15,460 bases of DNA, from the NCBI GenBank assembly GCA_039812545.1, contig JBDIAR010000079.1, positions 1 to 15,460 on the forward strand, given 5' to 3'. The stretch is from JBDIAR01 sp039812545. Its GTDB lineage: Bacteria > Actinomycetota > Actinomycetes > Actinomycetales > Dermatophilaceae. The notes under the pieces are model-generated. The model was not told the origin of the DNA, did no database searches, and saw only the letters and a list, made by a program, of their open reading frames with translations. The position numbers and the translations under genes are program-made. Below are positions 1-7,070 of the stretch, piece by piece; positions within the stretch are counted from its first letter, which is position 1; every line of letters begins with the position of its first letter.

Positions 1-3000
1 CCCAGGACGTCTGCCGGGTAGCCACTGATCCTGGCGACGGCCGCCAGGACCGGCCGGACCTCGGCGACACCGGCCCGGTCGGCGGATCCGCTGCTCGCCC
101 CGTGCCCTCGCGCCGGCGTGAGCTCATCGGCGGCGGGCGCGGTGCCGGCAGGCTGCTCCAGAACCGGCAGGAGCGGGAGGTCGTTGGCCGGGGCGCCGAG
201 CTGCGAGCGCAGGAGGTCGGTCTGGGCCCGGAACAGGGCAATGAGGTCGTTCATGGCGGTCCCTTCGTGATCGGTCGTGATGTGCGATGGCCCTGGGCCG
301 TTGTCTCGTGGGCCGCCCGTCACAACGGGGACGGCCCGGCGCAACGGGGTCGGTTGGTTGCCCGGTTCCGGTCCAGGAATCGGGTAGTCCTCGGTCGTCA
401 GCGGTGCCACCGAGAGCGTGATCGGCTCTCGTCGCCCCCCGGTGAGCAATGCGCTCGGATCGACCGGGTGGCCGAGGACGAGCAGGGTCGCCAGGGCCTC
501 CACGACGGATTGCGCGGCATCGACTCCTTCCGACTCGAGGCCGACGAGCTGAAGCGCACCGTCCCCCCGATTGCGCCGCATGAGCCCGATGCCGGTCGTG
601 CCCGGCCCGAGTTCGACCACCGTATGCGGGCCGCCGCCCTCGTCGACATGGTCGAACAGGGCATCGACCGCCGCGACGAAGTCGACCGGCTCGACCGCAT
701 GGCGAGCAAGGACCGAGCGCATCTCCTCCGGGTCGTCGTGCCGCGCACCGGTTACCGCCGAGAAGACCGGGATCTGCGGCCGGACCAGCGGCGTGCGGTC
801 GAGGTAGTGCACCAGCGAGGTCGCGGCGTCGGCGACCATCGGGGTGTGGAACGCATGGGAGACCGACAGGGCGGTGGTGCGGATTCCGGCCGCATCGGCG
901 CGCCGGACCAGTTCCGCGGCGGAGTCGGTCCCGACCCCGACGACGGTCTGGTCGGCGGCGTTGACGTTGCTCACCCAGGCCTGTGGGAGGTTGACGAGCA
1001 ATGCCTCGACAACCGGACGGCCGGCGGACACCGCGATCATCGTCCCGTCCGAGAGGCCCTGTTCGGCCATGCACGACCCGCGGTGTGCGACCAGCCGAAC
1101 GAGTTCCTCGGCGGGCAGGGCGCCGGCCCCGGACAAGGCACACAGTTCGCCGACGCTGTGCCCGACAGCGAGGTCGGGGCGGACTCCCGCCGAGGCCAGG
1201 AACTCGGTTAGGGCGACGGACAGCATGGCCAGTGCGGGCTGGCATACCTCGGTTGCTCGCAACCGATCCGAGCCGGGCGCACCCTCGTCAGGCTCCGGGT
1301 ACAGCGCCGCCAGTGGCTCGACGCCGGTCGCCGCGCGCGCGACGCCGTCGAGCCCGACCAGCCGGTCTCGGAAGCTCGGGACGGCCTCGTACAGGCCCCG
1401 GAAGGCGTCGACGCGTTGTGCGCCCTGGCCGGGATACACGAAGGTCAGCGCTCCCGGCCGGTGGCCGGGCGGGAGATGCCCGTAGCAGCAACCGGGGGCT
1501 CCGAGCAGGCGGGTGGCCGGATGGGTACGCAGCGCCGCCGCCGCCAACCGGAGGCGTTCGCCGAGTCCGGCCCGGTCGTCCGCGACGATCGCCAGCAGGT
1601 GCTCCTCGCGAGGTCGGGTCGCGAGTTCCCGGGCGACCGCGAGCGGGGTGGCCCGTGGATCGAGTTCGACGTCCCGGGCGAGCGCTTCGGCATACTCGGC
1701 CAGCCGGGGCACGTCGCCGGCGCTGACGACGATCATCGCCGGCAGGTTCGATGACGCCGCAGCCGGATCCTCGCAGTCGCCGGCGCCAGCGGGTATGCCG
1801 GTGGGCAGCTGAGCCTGCTCCATGACGACGTGGGCGTTCGCACCGCCGAAGCCGAAGGAACTCACCGCTGCTCGGCGAGGGACCGCGTCGGCCCAGGCGG
1901 CGGATCGGTCGGCCACGCGCAGCCGGCCGGTGTGCAGGTCGAGGGCCGGATTGGGCATGAGACCGGGCGGTTGGCCGGGCATGACGCCCTCGCCGACCAC
2001 GAGAGCCGTCTTGATGAACCCGGCAATGCCGGCGGCAGCCATGGTATGCCCGATATTGGCCTTGACCGAGGACAACCAGCAGGGGGGCGACGCGGGATCC
2101 GGGCTGTCCAGGACCTCGCGCAGGGCGGCGACTTCCACCGCGTCGCCCACGGTCGTCCCCGTGCCGTGGGCCTCGACGAGTTGCACACTGGCGGGATCGA
2201 TTCCGGCATCGGCATAGGCGCGGCGCAGCGCCCGGGACTGTCCGTGGGCGTCGGGAGCCATGGGTCCCGCGGCTCGGCCGTCGTTGCTCGTCCCGGCGCC
2301 TCGGACCACGGCGTAGATCTTGTCGCCGTCGGCGATCGCGCGGGCCAGGGGCCGTAGCAACGCCACCCCGCACCCCTCGCCCATGACGAAGCCGTCGGCG
2401 CGCTCGTCGAAGGGGCGGCTGTTTCCCGAGTGGGACAACGCGCCGATCCGGCTGAAGCCGACCAGTGCGTCCGCCGACAAGGTGACGTGGACCCCGCCGA
2501 CGATCGCGAGGTCGCAGGCCCCGGACCGCAGATTGAGCAGTGCCTCGTGCAGTGCCAGCAACGAGGAGGAACACGCGGCGTCCACCACGAAGCTCGGTCC
2601 ATGCAGGTCGAAGGTCTGCGCGATGACGGCGGCCAGCATGTTCTGCAGGGTTCCCGTCATCGTGAACGGGCGAGGTACCGGCACGTTGCCGGCGAGACCG
2701 CGAACCAGATCCGCGATCTCAGCATCGGCTGCGGTCCCGAACCGGCCCCGCGCCAGTTGATCGGCCCGCAACCCCGCGCTGAGCACGTCGCGGAAGTTCG
2801 TCGAGGAGGCGCCGACGAAGACCCCGGTGGTCTCGGCGTGGTCGCCCGGGTCGATGCCGGCGTCCACAAAGGCATCACGGACCACCTGGAGGAGCAGTCG
2901 CTGCTGCGGATCCATGACCTGGGCTCGCCGGGCCGAGATCCCGAAATGCCGTGCGGGGAACGAACTGACGTCGGCCAGGAAGGCGCCGGCGTCGGTGTAG

Positions 3001-3200
3001 CTCGCGGTCGGATCGGTGCCGCTCGGGTCGAGCGGCCCAAGACCTCGCTCCACCGGTGCCCGGCCAGTGGCCACCCCAGCGTCGAGCACGAGGCTTCGGT
3101 ATGCCGGAAGAGAGGGGGCGCCGGGGAAACGACAGCCCATCCCCACCACGGCGATCGCCCGCGCGTGGTCAACCGGTCGCGTGTGCGGGGCGGCAGTCAT
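1..3200 (-). CDS. Type I polyketide synthase (KS-AT-ACP...), 3' end beyond window
   Basis: An unbroken frame of 1066 codons is visible from ATG at 3200 to base 3, with no stop, so the gene continues leftward. Order: ketosynthase at about residues 15-470, acyltransferase about 590-900, a Pro/Gly-rich linker, then the first helix of an acyl carrier domain (VARISGYPADVLG) at the edge. The KS has DAACSSS with Cys210, EAHGTGT with His345 and NIGHT with His385; the 135 and 40 residue spacings are standard for active KS domains. The AT has GHSVGEL (Ser682) and HAFH (782-785), the pattern usual for malonyl-CoA selection. Residues such as GPMAPDAHGQ and FSRIGALS look more like iterative HglC/PfaA-type synthases than macrolide modules; this is inference. 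The start codon overlaps the upstream ACP stop as ATGA, implying coupled translation. No reductive domains are visible in the window. The family call is secure; the product is unknown. Confidence 0.93.
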   Translation of the reverse strand, partial: MTAAPHTRPVDHARAIAVVGMGCRFPGAPSLPAYRSLVLDAGVATGRAPVERGLGPLDPSGTDPTASYTDAGAFLADVSSFPARHFGISARRAQVMDPQQRLLLQVVRDAFVDAGIDPGDHAETTGVFVGASSTNFRDVLSAGLRADQLARGRFGTAADAEIADLVRGLAGNVPVPRPFTMTGTLQNMLAAVIAQTFDLHGPSFVVDAACSSSLLALHEALLNLRSGACDLAIVGGVHVTLSADALVGFSRIGALSHSGNSRPFDERADGFVMGEGCGVALLRPLARAIADGDKIYAVVRGAGTSNDGRAAGPMAPDAHGQSRALRRAYADAGIDPASVQLVEAHGTGTTVGDAVEVAALREVLDSPDPASPPCWLSSVKANIGHTMAAAGIAGFIKTALVVGEGVMPGQPPGLMPNPALDLHTGRLRVADRSAAWADAVPRRAAVSSFGFGGANAHVVMEQAQLPTGIPAGAGDCEDPAAASSNLPAMIVVSAGDVPRLAEYAEALARDVELDPRATPLAVARELATRPREEHLLAIVADDRAGLGERLRLAAAALRTHPATRLLGAPGCCYGHLPPGHRPGALTFVYPGQGAQRVDAFRGLYEAVPSFRDRLVGLDGVARAATGVEPLAALYPEPDEGAPGSDRLRATEVCQPALAMLSVALTEFLASAGVRPDLAVGHSVGELCALSGAGALPAEELVRLVAHRGSCMAEQGLSDGTMIAVSAGRPVVEALLVNLPQAWVSNVNAADQTVVGVGTDSAAELVRRADAAGIRTTALSVSHAFHTPMVADAATSLVHYLDRTPLVRPQIPVFSAVTGARHDDPEEMRSVLARHAVEPVDFVAAVDALFDHVDEGGGPHTVVELGPGTTGIGLMRRNRGDGALQLVGLESEGVDAAQSVVEALATLLVLGHPVDPSALLTGGRREPITLSVAPLTTEDYPIPGPEPGNQPTPLRRAVPVVTGGPRDNGPGPSHITTDHEGTAMNDLIALFRAQTDLLRSQLGAPANDLPLLPVLEQPAGTAPAADELTPARGHGASSGSADRAGVAEVRPVLAAVARISGYPADVL

Positions 3201-3448
3201 GACCGGCTCCGGACGGAGAGCACCCCGACGAGATCCCCCACTGTGCGGATGTCGAGAAAGTCCTCGATCCGTGCAGGTATGCCGGTCTGTTCCTCCATCG
3301 TGGCGACTAACTCGGCCCACTGGATCGAATCGAGAGCCAGCTCCTCGAGCTCGGCGTCGAGGTCCACGTCCGGAACCTTCCCGTTCGGGCTCACCTCGGC
3401 GGCGGCGGATCGGAAGGCGTCGAGCAGGTCGATCGTGACGCTGGTCAT
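3197..3448 (-). CDS. Stand-alone acyl carrier protein
   Basis: The 83-aa acidic protein has the four-helix ACP pattern with the phosphopantetheine site LALDSIQW; Ser41 is the expected attachment residue. The C-terminal part (IEDFLDIRTVGDLVGVL) matches the usual last helix. The ATG at 3448 is supported by AAGGAG seven bases upstream; longer in-frame starts reach into the divergent intergenic region and add nothing ACP-like. Its stop overlaps the PKS start by 4 bp. With a FAAL gene divergent and a PKS directly downstream, the likely role is to accept the acyl-AMP-derived starter chain and hand it to the ketosynthase. That role is inferred from context; the ACP identity is read from sequence. 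Confidence 0.92.
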   Translation of the reverse strand: MTSVTIDLLDAFRSAAAEVSPNGKVPDVDLDAELEELALDSIQWAELVATMEEQTGIPARIEDFLDIRTVGDLVGVLSVRSRS

Positions 3449-3455
3449 CGAAATA

Positions 3456-3461
3456 CTCCTT
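3456..3461 (-). promoter_or_regulatory. Ribosome binding site of the ACP gene
   Basis: AAGGAG on the minus strand lies seven bases before the ATG at 3448 and decides the ACP start. It sits inside one arm of the 11-bp inverted repeat shared with the FAAL leader. Confidence 0.8.
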
Positions 3462-3479
3462 GGATCGGAAACGGATCGG
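3462..3479. repeat. GGATCGG direct repeat, 11-bp period
   Basis: GGATCGG occurs at 3462-3468 and 3473-3479, separated by AAAC. The spacing is about one helical turn and the pair lies just upstream of the ACP ribosome binding site, a plausible place for a regulator dimer. Seen directly; function is a guess. Confidence 0.5.
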
Positions 3480-3622
3480 CAGCACAGAGCGCGCGAGGAG
3501 GCGCTGTGATACCAAGGGGATTCGGGCTCGCCGGGTAGACGCCAGTCCCCAGCCGAAGCTCCAGTCGGTATCAGGGGGCGCATCGCCCGGCTCTTGGGGC
3601 TGATGTCCGTTCCGTCAGATCC

Positions 3623-3628
3623 AAGGAG
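3623..3628 (+). promoter_or_regulatory. Ribosome binding site of the FAAL gene
   Basis: AAGGAG lies eight bases before the ATG at 3637 and supports that start. Confidence 0.8.
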
Positions 3629-3636
3629 CCTTCCCG

Positions 3637-5343
3637 ATGCCCGCGTTAGCATCCACCCACCCTGCGACTTTGGTCGCCGCCCTCGAGCGGCTCGGCGGCA
3701 TTGTCGATCGCGGCTACACCTTCGTCCGCGGTGACGGGACCGAGCGCCCGGTCACCTTCGCCGAACTGCGTGACCTGGCGGTGTCGTACGACCGTGGCCT
3801 GCGCGCTCATGGGGTGGCCCCCGGCGATCGGGTCGCGCTCGTCCTTCCGGACGCCGAACACTTCGTGCCGATGTTCTTGGGAGCCGTCCGCGGCGGAACC
3901 GTACCGGTGCCGCTGTACCCGCCGAACCCGTTCGGTCGCCTCCTCGACTACGTCGAGCACATCACCCGGATGCTCCAGGTCGCCGACCCGGTCGTCGTCG
4001 TCACCACGGCCCGGATGCAGGGACCGTTCCGCGGGCTCATCGGGATGATTCCCTCGCTGCGCGCCGTCGTGACGCCAGAGGAGCTCGCTCTGGAGGGGGA
4101 ATCGGAACCCGAGGCGCATCCGGCCGATCCCGACGAGCCGGTGTTCCTGCAGTTCACGAGTGGCAGCACCGCGACACCACGCGGTGTCGTCGTGACCCAC
4201 CGCTCGTTGTCCGCCAATGCCAGCGCCATCCTGCACGATGCCCTCCAGGTCCGCGAGGACGACCTGGGCTTGAGTTGGCTGCCGCTCTACCACGACATGG
4301 GCTTGATCGGGTTCTGCCTGGCGCCGATCTTCCTGCCGACCCCCGTGGTCTTCCTGCCCACCTTGAGCTTCCTGCGGGATCCGACGAGTTGGCTCACCGA
4401 GATCGGCCGTCGCCGCGCGACGATCACCTTCGCCCCCAACTTCGCGTTCGGCCTGGTGCGCAAACGTGCCGCGGAGCGCGGCGGCGATTCGACCTGGGAC
4501 CTGTCGAGCGTGCGGGTCATGGGATGTGGGGCCGAACCCATCAACCCGGTCACAATTGAGGCGTTCTTCCGGACCTTCGCGGCGAACGGGCTGCGCCCCA
4601 CCACGTTCCTGCCGTGCTACGGGATGGCCGAAGCCACCCTCGCCATGACCGTCCCGGCACCGGAAAGCGCCCTCGTCGTGGATCTCCTCAACGAAACGGC
4701 ATACGAGCACGAAAGATTCGCGCGTCGGGCGGATTCCGGCTATGCGGTGGTCGGATGCGGCCGACCGATTCCCGGCCACGAGGTCGCCGTCCTCGACGAG
4801 GCCGGGCGCCCGCTCCCAGACCGACACATCGGCCAGATCGGCTTCCGCGGACCCTCGGTGGCCGCCGGCTACTTCCGGGACGAGGACGCCACCGCTCGGG
4901 TCTTCACCGCGGAGTGGTTGCTGACCGGCGACCTCGGGTACCAAAGCGGTCAGGACCTGTTCGTCACCGGCCGCGTCAAGGACTTGCTCGTCATCCGGGG
5001 ACGAAACACCGACCCGCAACAGGTCGAGTGGACCGTCGAGAAGGTTCCCGGCGTGCGACCCGGCAGCGTCGTGGCGTTCACCCGCCCGGGTGACGACACC
5101 GAGGAACTCGTCCTGACGCTGGAGACCAGTCCGAACGCCATCACCGCCGAGGTGGTCCATGGCGTTGTCCGTCGCGTGGCCGCCACCTTGCAGCTCGCGG
5201 TGGCCGATGTCGTCGTCGTCGAGCGGGGTGACCTGCCGAAGACGTCGTCCGGGAAAGTGCAGCGGGCTCTCGTCCGCGAGCGTTACCTGGCCGGAATCGG
5301 CAGGTCCAGAGAAGAGACCCTGCTTGCCGCGGCAAACCTTTGA
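3637..5343 (+). CDS. Fatty acyl-AMP ligase (FAAL-like, FadD-type adenylating enzyme)
   Basis: The 568-aa protein belongs to the adenylate-forming superfamily. Expected reaction: a free fatty acid plus ATP gives an acyl-adenylate, which is passed to an ACP or PKS instead of to CoA. Visible motifs in order are the P-loop FTSGSTATPRG (about 173-183), SWLPLYHDMGLIG (213-225), GCGAEPI, CYGMAEATLA, TGDLGY, the hinge KDLLVIRGRN and the C-terminal PKTSSGK (534-540) with Lys540 as the catalytic lysine. LPLYHDMG and the VIRGRN hinge are typical of FAALs rather than acyl-CoA ligases, and the length fits. It is divergent from the ACP-PKS pair and 38 bp ahead of the SBP-VWA gene, likely co-transcribed with it and mmpL. 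The FAAL versus CoA-ligase choice rests on motifs and context. Confidence 0.92.
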   Translation: MPALASTHPATLVAALERLGGIVDRGYTFVRGDGTERPVTFAELRDLAVSYDRGLRAHGVAPGDRVALVLPDAEHFVPMFLGAVRGGTVPVPLYPPNPFGRLLDYVEHITRMLQVADPVVVVTTARMQGPFRGLIGMIPSLRAVVTPEELALEGESEPEAHPADPDEPVFLQFTSGSTATPRGVVVTHRSLSANASAILHDALQVREDDLGLSWLPLYHDMGLIGFCLAPIFLPTPVVFLPTLSFLRDPTSWLTEIGRRRATITFAPNFAFGLVRKRAAERGGDSTWDLSSVRVMGCGAEPINPVTIEAFFRTFAANGLRPTTFLPCYGMAEATLAMTVPAPESALVVDLLNETAYEHERFARRADSGYAVVGCGRPIPGHEVAVLDEAGRPLPDRHIGQIGFRGPSVAAGYFRDEDATARVFTAEWLLTGDLGYQSGQDLFVTGRVKDLLVIRGRNTDPQQVEWTVEKVPGVRPGSVVAFTRPGDDTEELVLTLETSPNAITAEVVHGVVRRVAATLQLAVADVVVVERGDLPKTSSGKVQRALVRERYLAGIGRSREETLLAAANL

Positions 5344-5370
5344 GTGCGCGGCGAGTGGAGCGAAAAGTAC

Positions 5371-5376
5371 AGGAGG
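5371..5376 (+). promoter_or_regulatory. Ribosome binding site of the SBP-VWA gene
   Basis: AGGAGG five bases before ATG 5382 decides the start. It argues against the in-frame TTG at 5340, which overlaps the FAAL stop and would add 14 unneeded residues. Confidence 0.85.
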
Positions 5377-5381
5377 ACAAC

Positions 5382-7070
5382 ATGGTTCGCACTTCCCGAA
5401 GCCATGCCGAACCTCGGTTCGCCGGGTCCGGCCGAGTCGCGCGGATCGCGGTCGTCGGCGCCATCCTGGGCGCCGCCACGGGGGGCGTGACCGTGGGCGC
5501 GTGGCGGGCATTCGAGCCGACTCCGGACGCGTGCTCTGGCCGACGGGTCTACCTGCGGGTCGTGGCCGCTCCTGAGATCGCGCCGGTTGTCGAGTCGGCG
5601 GCCCGGATCGGCGACGCCGATGAGCGGGGGTGCTCGGTCACCCGGGTCGAAAGTCTGGAGCCGGCAGCCGCCGCCGCACAGCTGCGCTCGAGCGGCCGAA
5701 TCCCTGACGTGTGGATCCCCGACTCCTCGATGTGGCTCACCGGGACTTCGTCCGCGACCGGCGTTTCGCCCGCCGTCGGGCCATCCCTGGCGATGTCCCC
5801 GTTCGTGCTGTCGGTCCGCAAGGGGGTGGCCGCACGCCTGAAGCCCGGGAGCGCACAGTTGTCCTTCGGTGACCTCATCCCTGCTCGTGGTGGCAGCGCA
5901 CCGGCGCGGTGGGCCCTGCCCGACCCTGACACCTCGATGGCGAGCGTTGCCGCCCTGGTCGCGCTGCGCCGGTCCGTGGCCACCCGTGCCGATGCTGCCA
6001 CGGTGCTGACCGGCGTCGTGGGGACGAGCGTGCGGACCGCCGGCGAGGGGAACCGGGTGGGCGACCTGGCCCGTGCGGCCGCGTCTCAGTACGCGGTCCC
6101 CAGTACCGAGCAGCAGGTCGCCGCGCACAACGCCACCTTCCCCGGCGCCCAGCTGGTGATGGCCTATCCCTCGGTGGCCATTCCGGCCGACTATCCGTAC
6201 CTGACCCTGGCCACCGACCCGAGCGCTCAAGCCTCGGCGCACGACCTACTCACCGTACTGAGGCAGCCGCAGAGCCGGAAGCTGTTGCAGGAAGCCGGAT
6301 TCCGCGCTGCCGCCGGTGACGCGACAAACGGTGGGGGCGAGGCGAGCGCTGCGCCTCGGGATTCCCAGGCCGTCGGAGCCGTCCCCTCCCCGGCGGATAT
6401 CGGTGCTGCTCGTCGCGCTTGGACGGCCATCGCGCGTCCGTCCCGGTTGCTGGCGGTCATCGACGTGTCCGGATCGATGGGGGAGCCGGTGCCGCAGGCA
6501 CGAGGTCTGACCAGGCTCGATCTGGCCGTTCAGGCCGCCATGAATGCCCTGGCCCTGTACCCGGATGACACCGTTGCCGGCCTCTGGATCTTCTCGACCG
6601 GCCTGACGCCGCGGACCGACTACCGCTCCCTGGTCCCGCCGATCCCGTTGGGGCCGGGACCGGATGGGGTCACTGGGCGTCAGCGGCTGTCAGCAGCGCT
6701 GACGGCGGTGCGCCCCACAACCGGGTGGACCGGCTTGTACGACACGACTCTCGCGGCGATGCGGGAGATGCGGCGAACCTGGGATCCGGCCCGCGCCAAT
6801 TCGGTCGTCATCATCACCGACGGAGGCAACCAGGACCCGGCCGGTGGGCTCGATCTGCCAACGGTGCTGCGGACCCTGCGTCGTGAGAACGATCCGCACC
6901 GCCCGGTGCCGCTGTTCGCCATCTCGTACGGGCCCGCCGGCGATCTCGCGGTGCTTCGCCAGCTCGCCGAGGCAACCGGTGGTAAGGCCTATTCCGCAAC
7001 GGATCCGCGAATGATCGGTGCGGTGCTGCGGGATGCGATCGGACGGCGGGGCTGTGCACCGGGTTGCTGA
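5382..7070 (+). CDS. Membrane-anchored substrate-binding-like / VWA domain protein
   Basis: The 562-aa protein has a basic N-terminus, then one hydrophobic segment (about 20-41), consistent with an uncleaved anchor or signal and an extracytoplasmic body. Residues about 55-310 look like a type 2 periplasmic solute-binding fold: VYLRVVAAPEIAPVVE, a DVWIPDSS segment, and an RQPQSRKLLQEAGFR end typical of extracellular binding proteins. A VWA domain follows from about 355, with a full metal-ion-dependent adhesion site: DVSGSM (Asp361, Ser363, Ser365), Thr450 and TDGG (Asp480). Cysteines near 50 and 83 and a GCAPGC tail could form disulfides outside the cell. It lies between FAAL and mmpL; its end overlaps the chosen mmpL start. 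It may act as the extracytoplasmic partner of the transporter or bind the lipid or wall. Domain calls are good; role is inference. Confidence 0.88.
   Translation: MVRTSRSHAEPRFAGSGRVARIAVVGAILGAATGGVTVGAWRAFEPTPDACSGRRVYLRVVAAPEIAPVVESAARIGDADERGCSVTRVESLEPAAAAAQLRSSGRIPDVWIPDSSMWLTGTSSATGVSPAVGPSLAMSPFVLSVRKGVAARLKPGSAQLSFGDLIPARGGSAPARWALPDPDTSMASVAALVALRRSVATRADAATVLTGVVGTSVRTAGEGNRVGDLARAAASQYAVPSTEQQVAAHNATFPGAQLVMAYPSVAIPADYPYLTLATDPSAQASAHDLLTVLRQPQSRKLLQEAGFRAAAGDATNGGGEASAAPRDSQAVGAVPSPADIGAARRAWTAIARPSRLLAVIDVSGSMGEPVPQARGLTRLDLAVQAAMNALALYPDDTVAGLWIFSTGLTPRTDYRSLVPPIPLGPGPDGVTGRQRLSAALTAVRPTTGWTGLYDTTLAAMREMRRTWDPARANSVVIITDGGNQDPAGGLDLPTVLRTLRRENDPHRPVPLFAISYGPAGDLAVLRQLAEATGGKAYSATDPRMIGAVLRDAIGRRGCAPGC

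Larger units (their letters stand above)
3456..3628. repeat. 11-bp inverted repeat spanning both divergent RBSs
   Basis: CTCCTTGGATC at 3456-3466 is the exact reverse complement of GATCCAAGGAG at 3618-3628. Each arm contains the AAGGAG of its gene plus five more identical bases, so the match goes beyond the shared Shine-Dalgarno core. It could reflect a common leader element, a duplicated operator, or chance. Confidence 0.7.
3449..3636. promoter_or_regulatory. Divergent promoter/control region between ACP-PKS and FAAL
   Basis: This 188-bp gap separates the two divergent transcription units and must hold both promoters if each unit is transcribed from here. I see no clear -35/-10 pair. It does contain ordered symmetry: an 11-bp inverted repeat covering both ribosome binding sites (3456-3466 and 3618-3628), a GGATCGG direct repeat with 11-bp period (3462-3468 and 3473-3479), and a TGATACC inverted repeat (3507-3513 and 3567-3573). 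These are candidates for regulator binding sites. Confidence 0.6.

Noticed and set aside
102..1211. Long plus-strand open frame of 369 codons
   Set aside because: It is antisense to the AT and linker region of the PKS, its product is Arg/Gly-rich with no family features, and it is explained by high GC.
1288..2574. Minus-strand frame of 428 codons overlapping the PKS
   Set aside because: It is out of frame with the KS and AT motifs, which are continuous in one other frame on the same strand.
3493..3508. Imperfect hairpin around GCGCG...GCGCTGTG in the divergent region as a terminator
   Set aside because: The stem has a bulge, there is no T-tract, and its location between divergent genes makes termination unlikely.
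5340..5381. TTG start for the SBP-VWA gene overlapping the FAAL stop
   Set aside because: An AGGAGG site five bases before ATG 5382 is much stronger, and the extra residues are not hydrophobic or signal-like.
3646..5511. Minus-strand open frame of 621 codons
   Set aside because: It is the antisense shadow of the FAAL gene, whose motifs are complete on the plus strand; the product has no recognisable domain.
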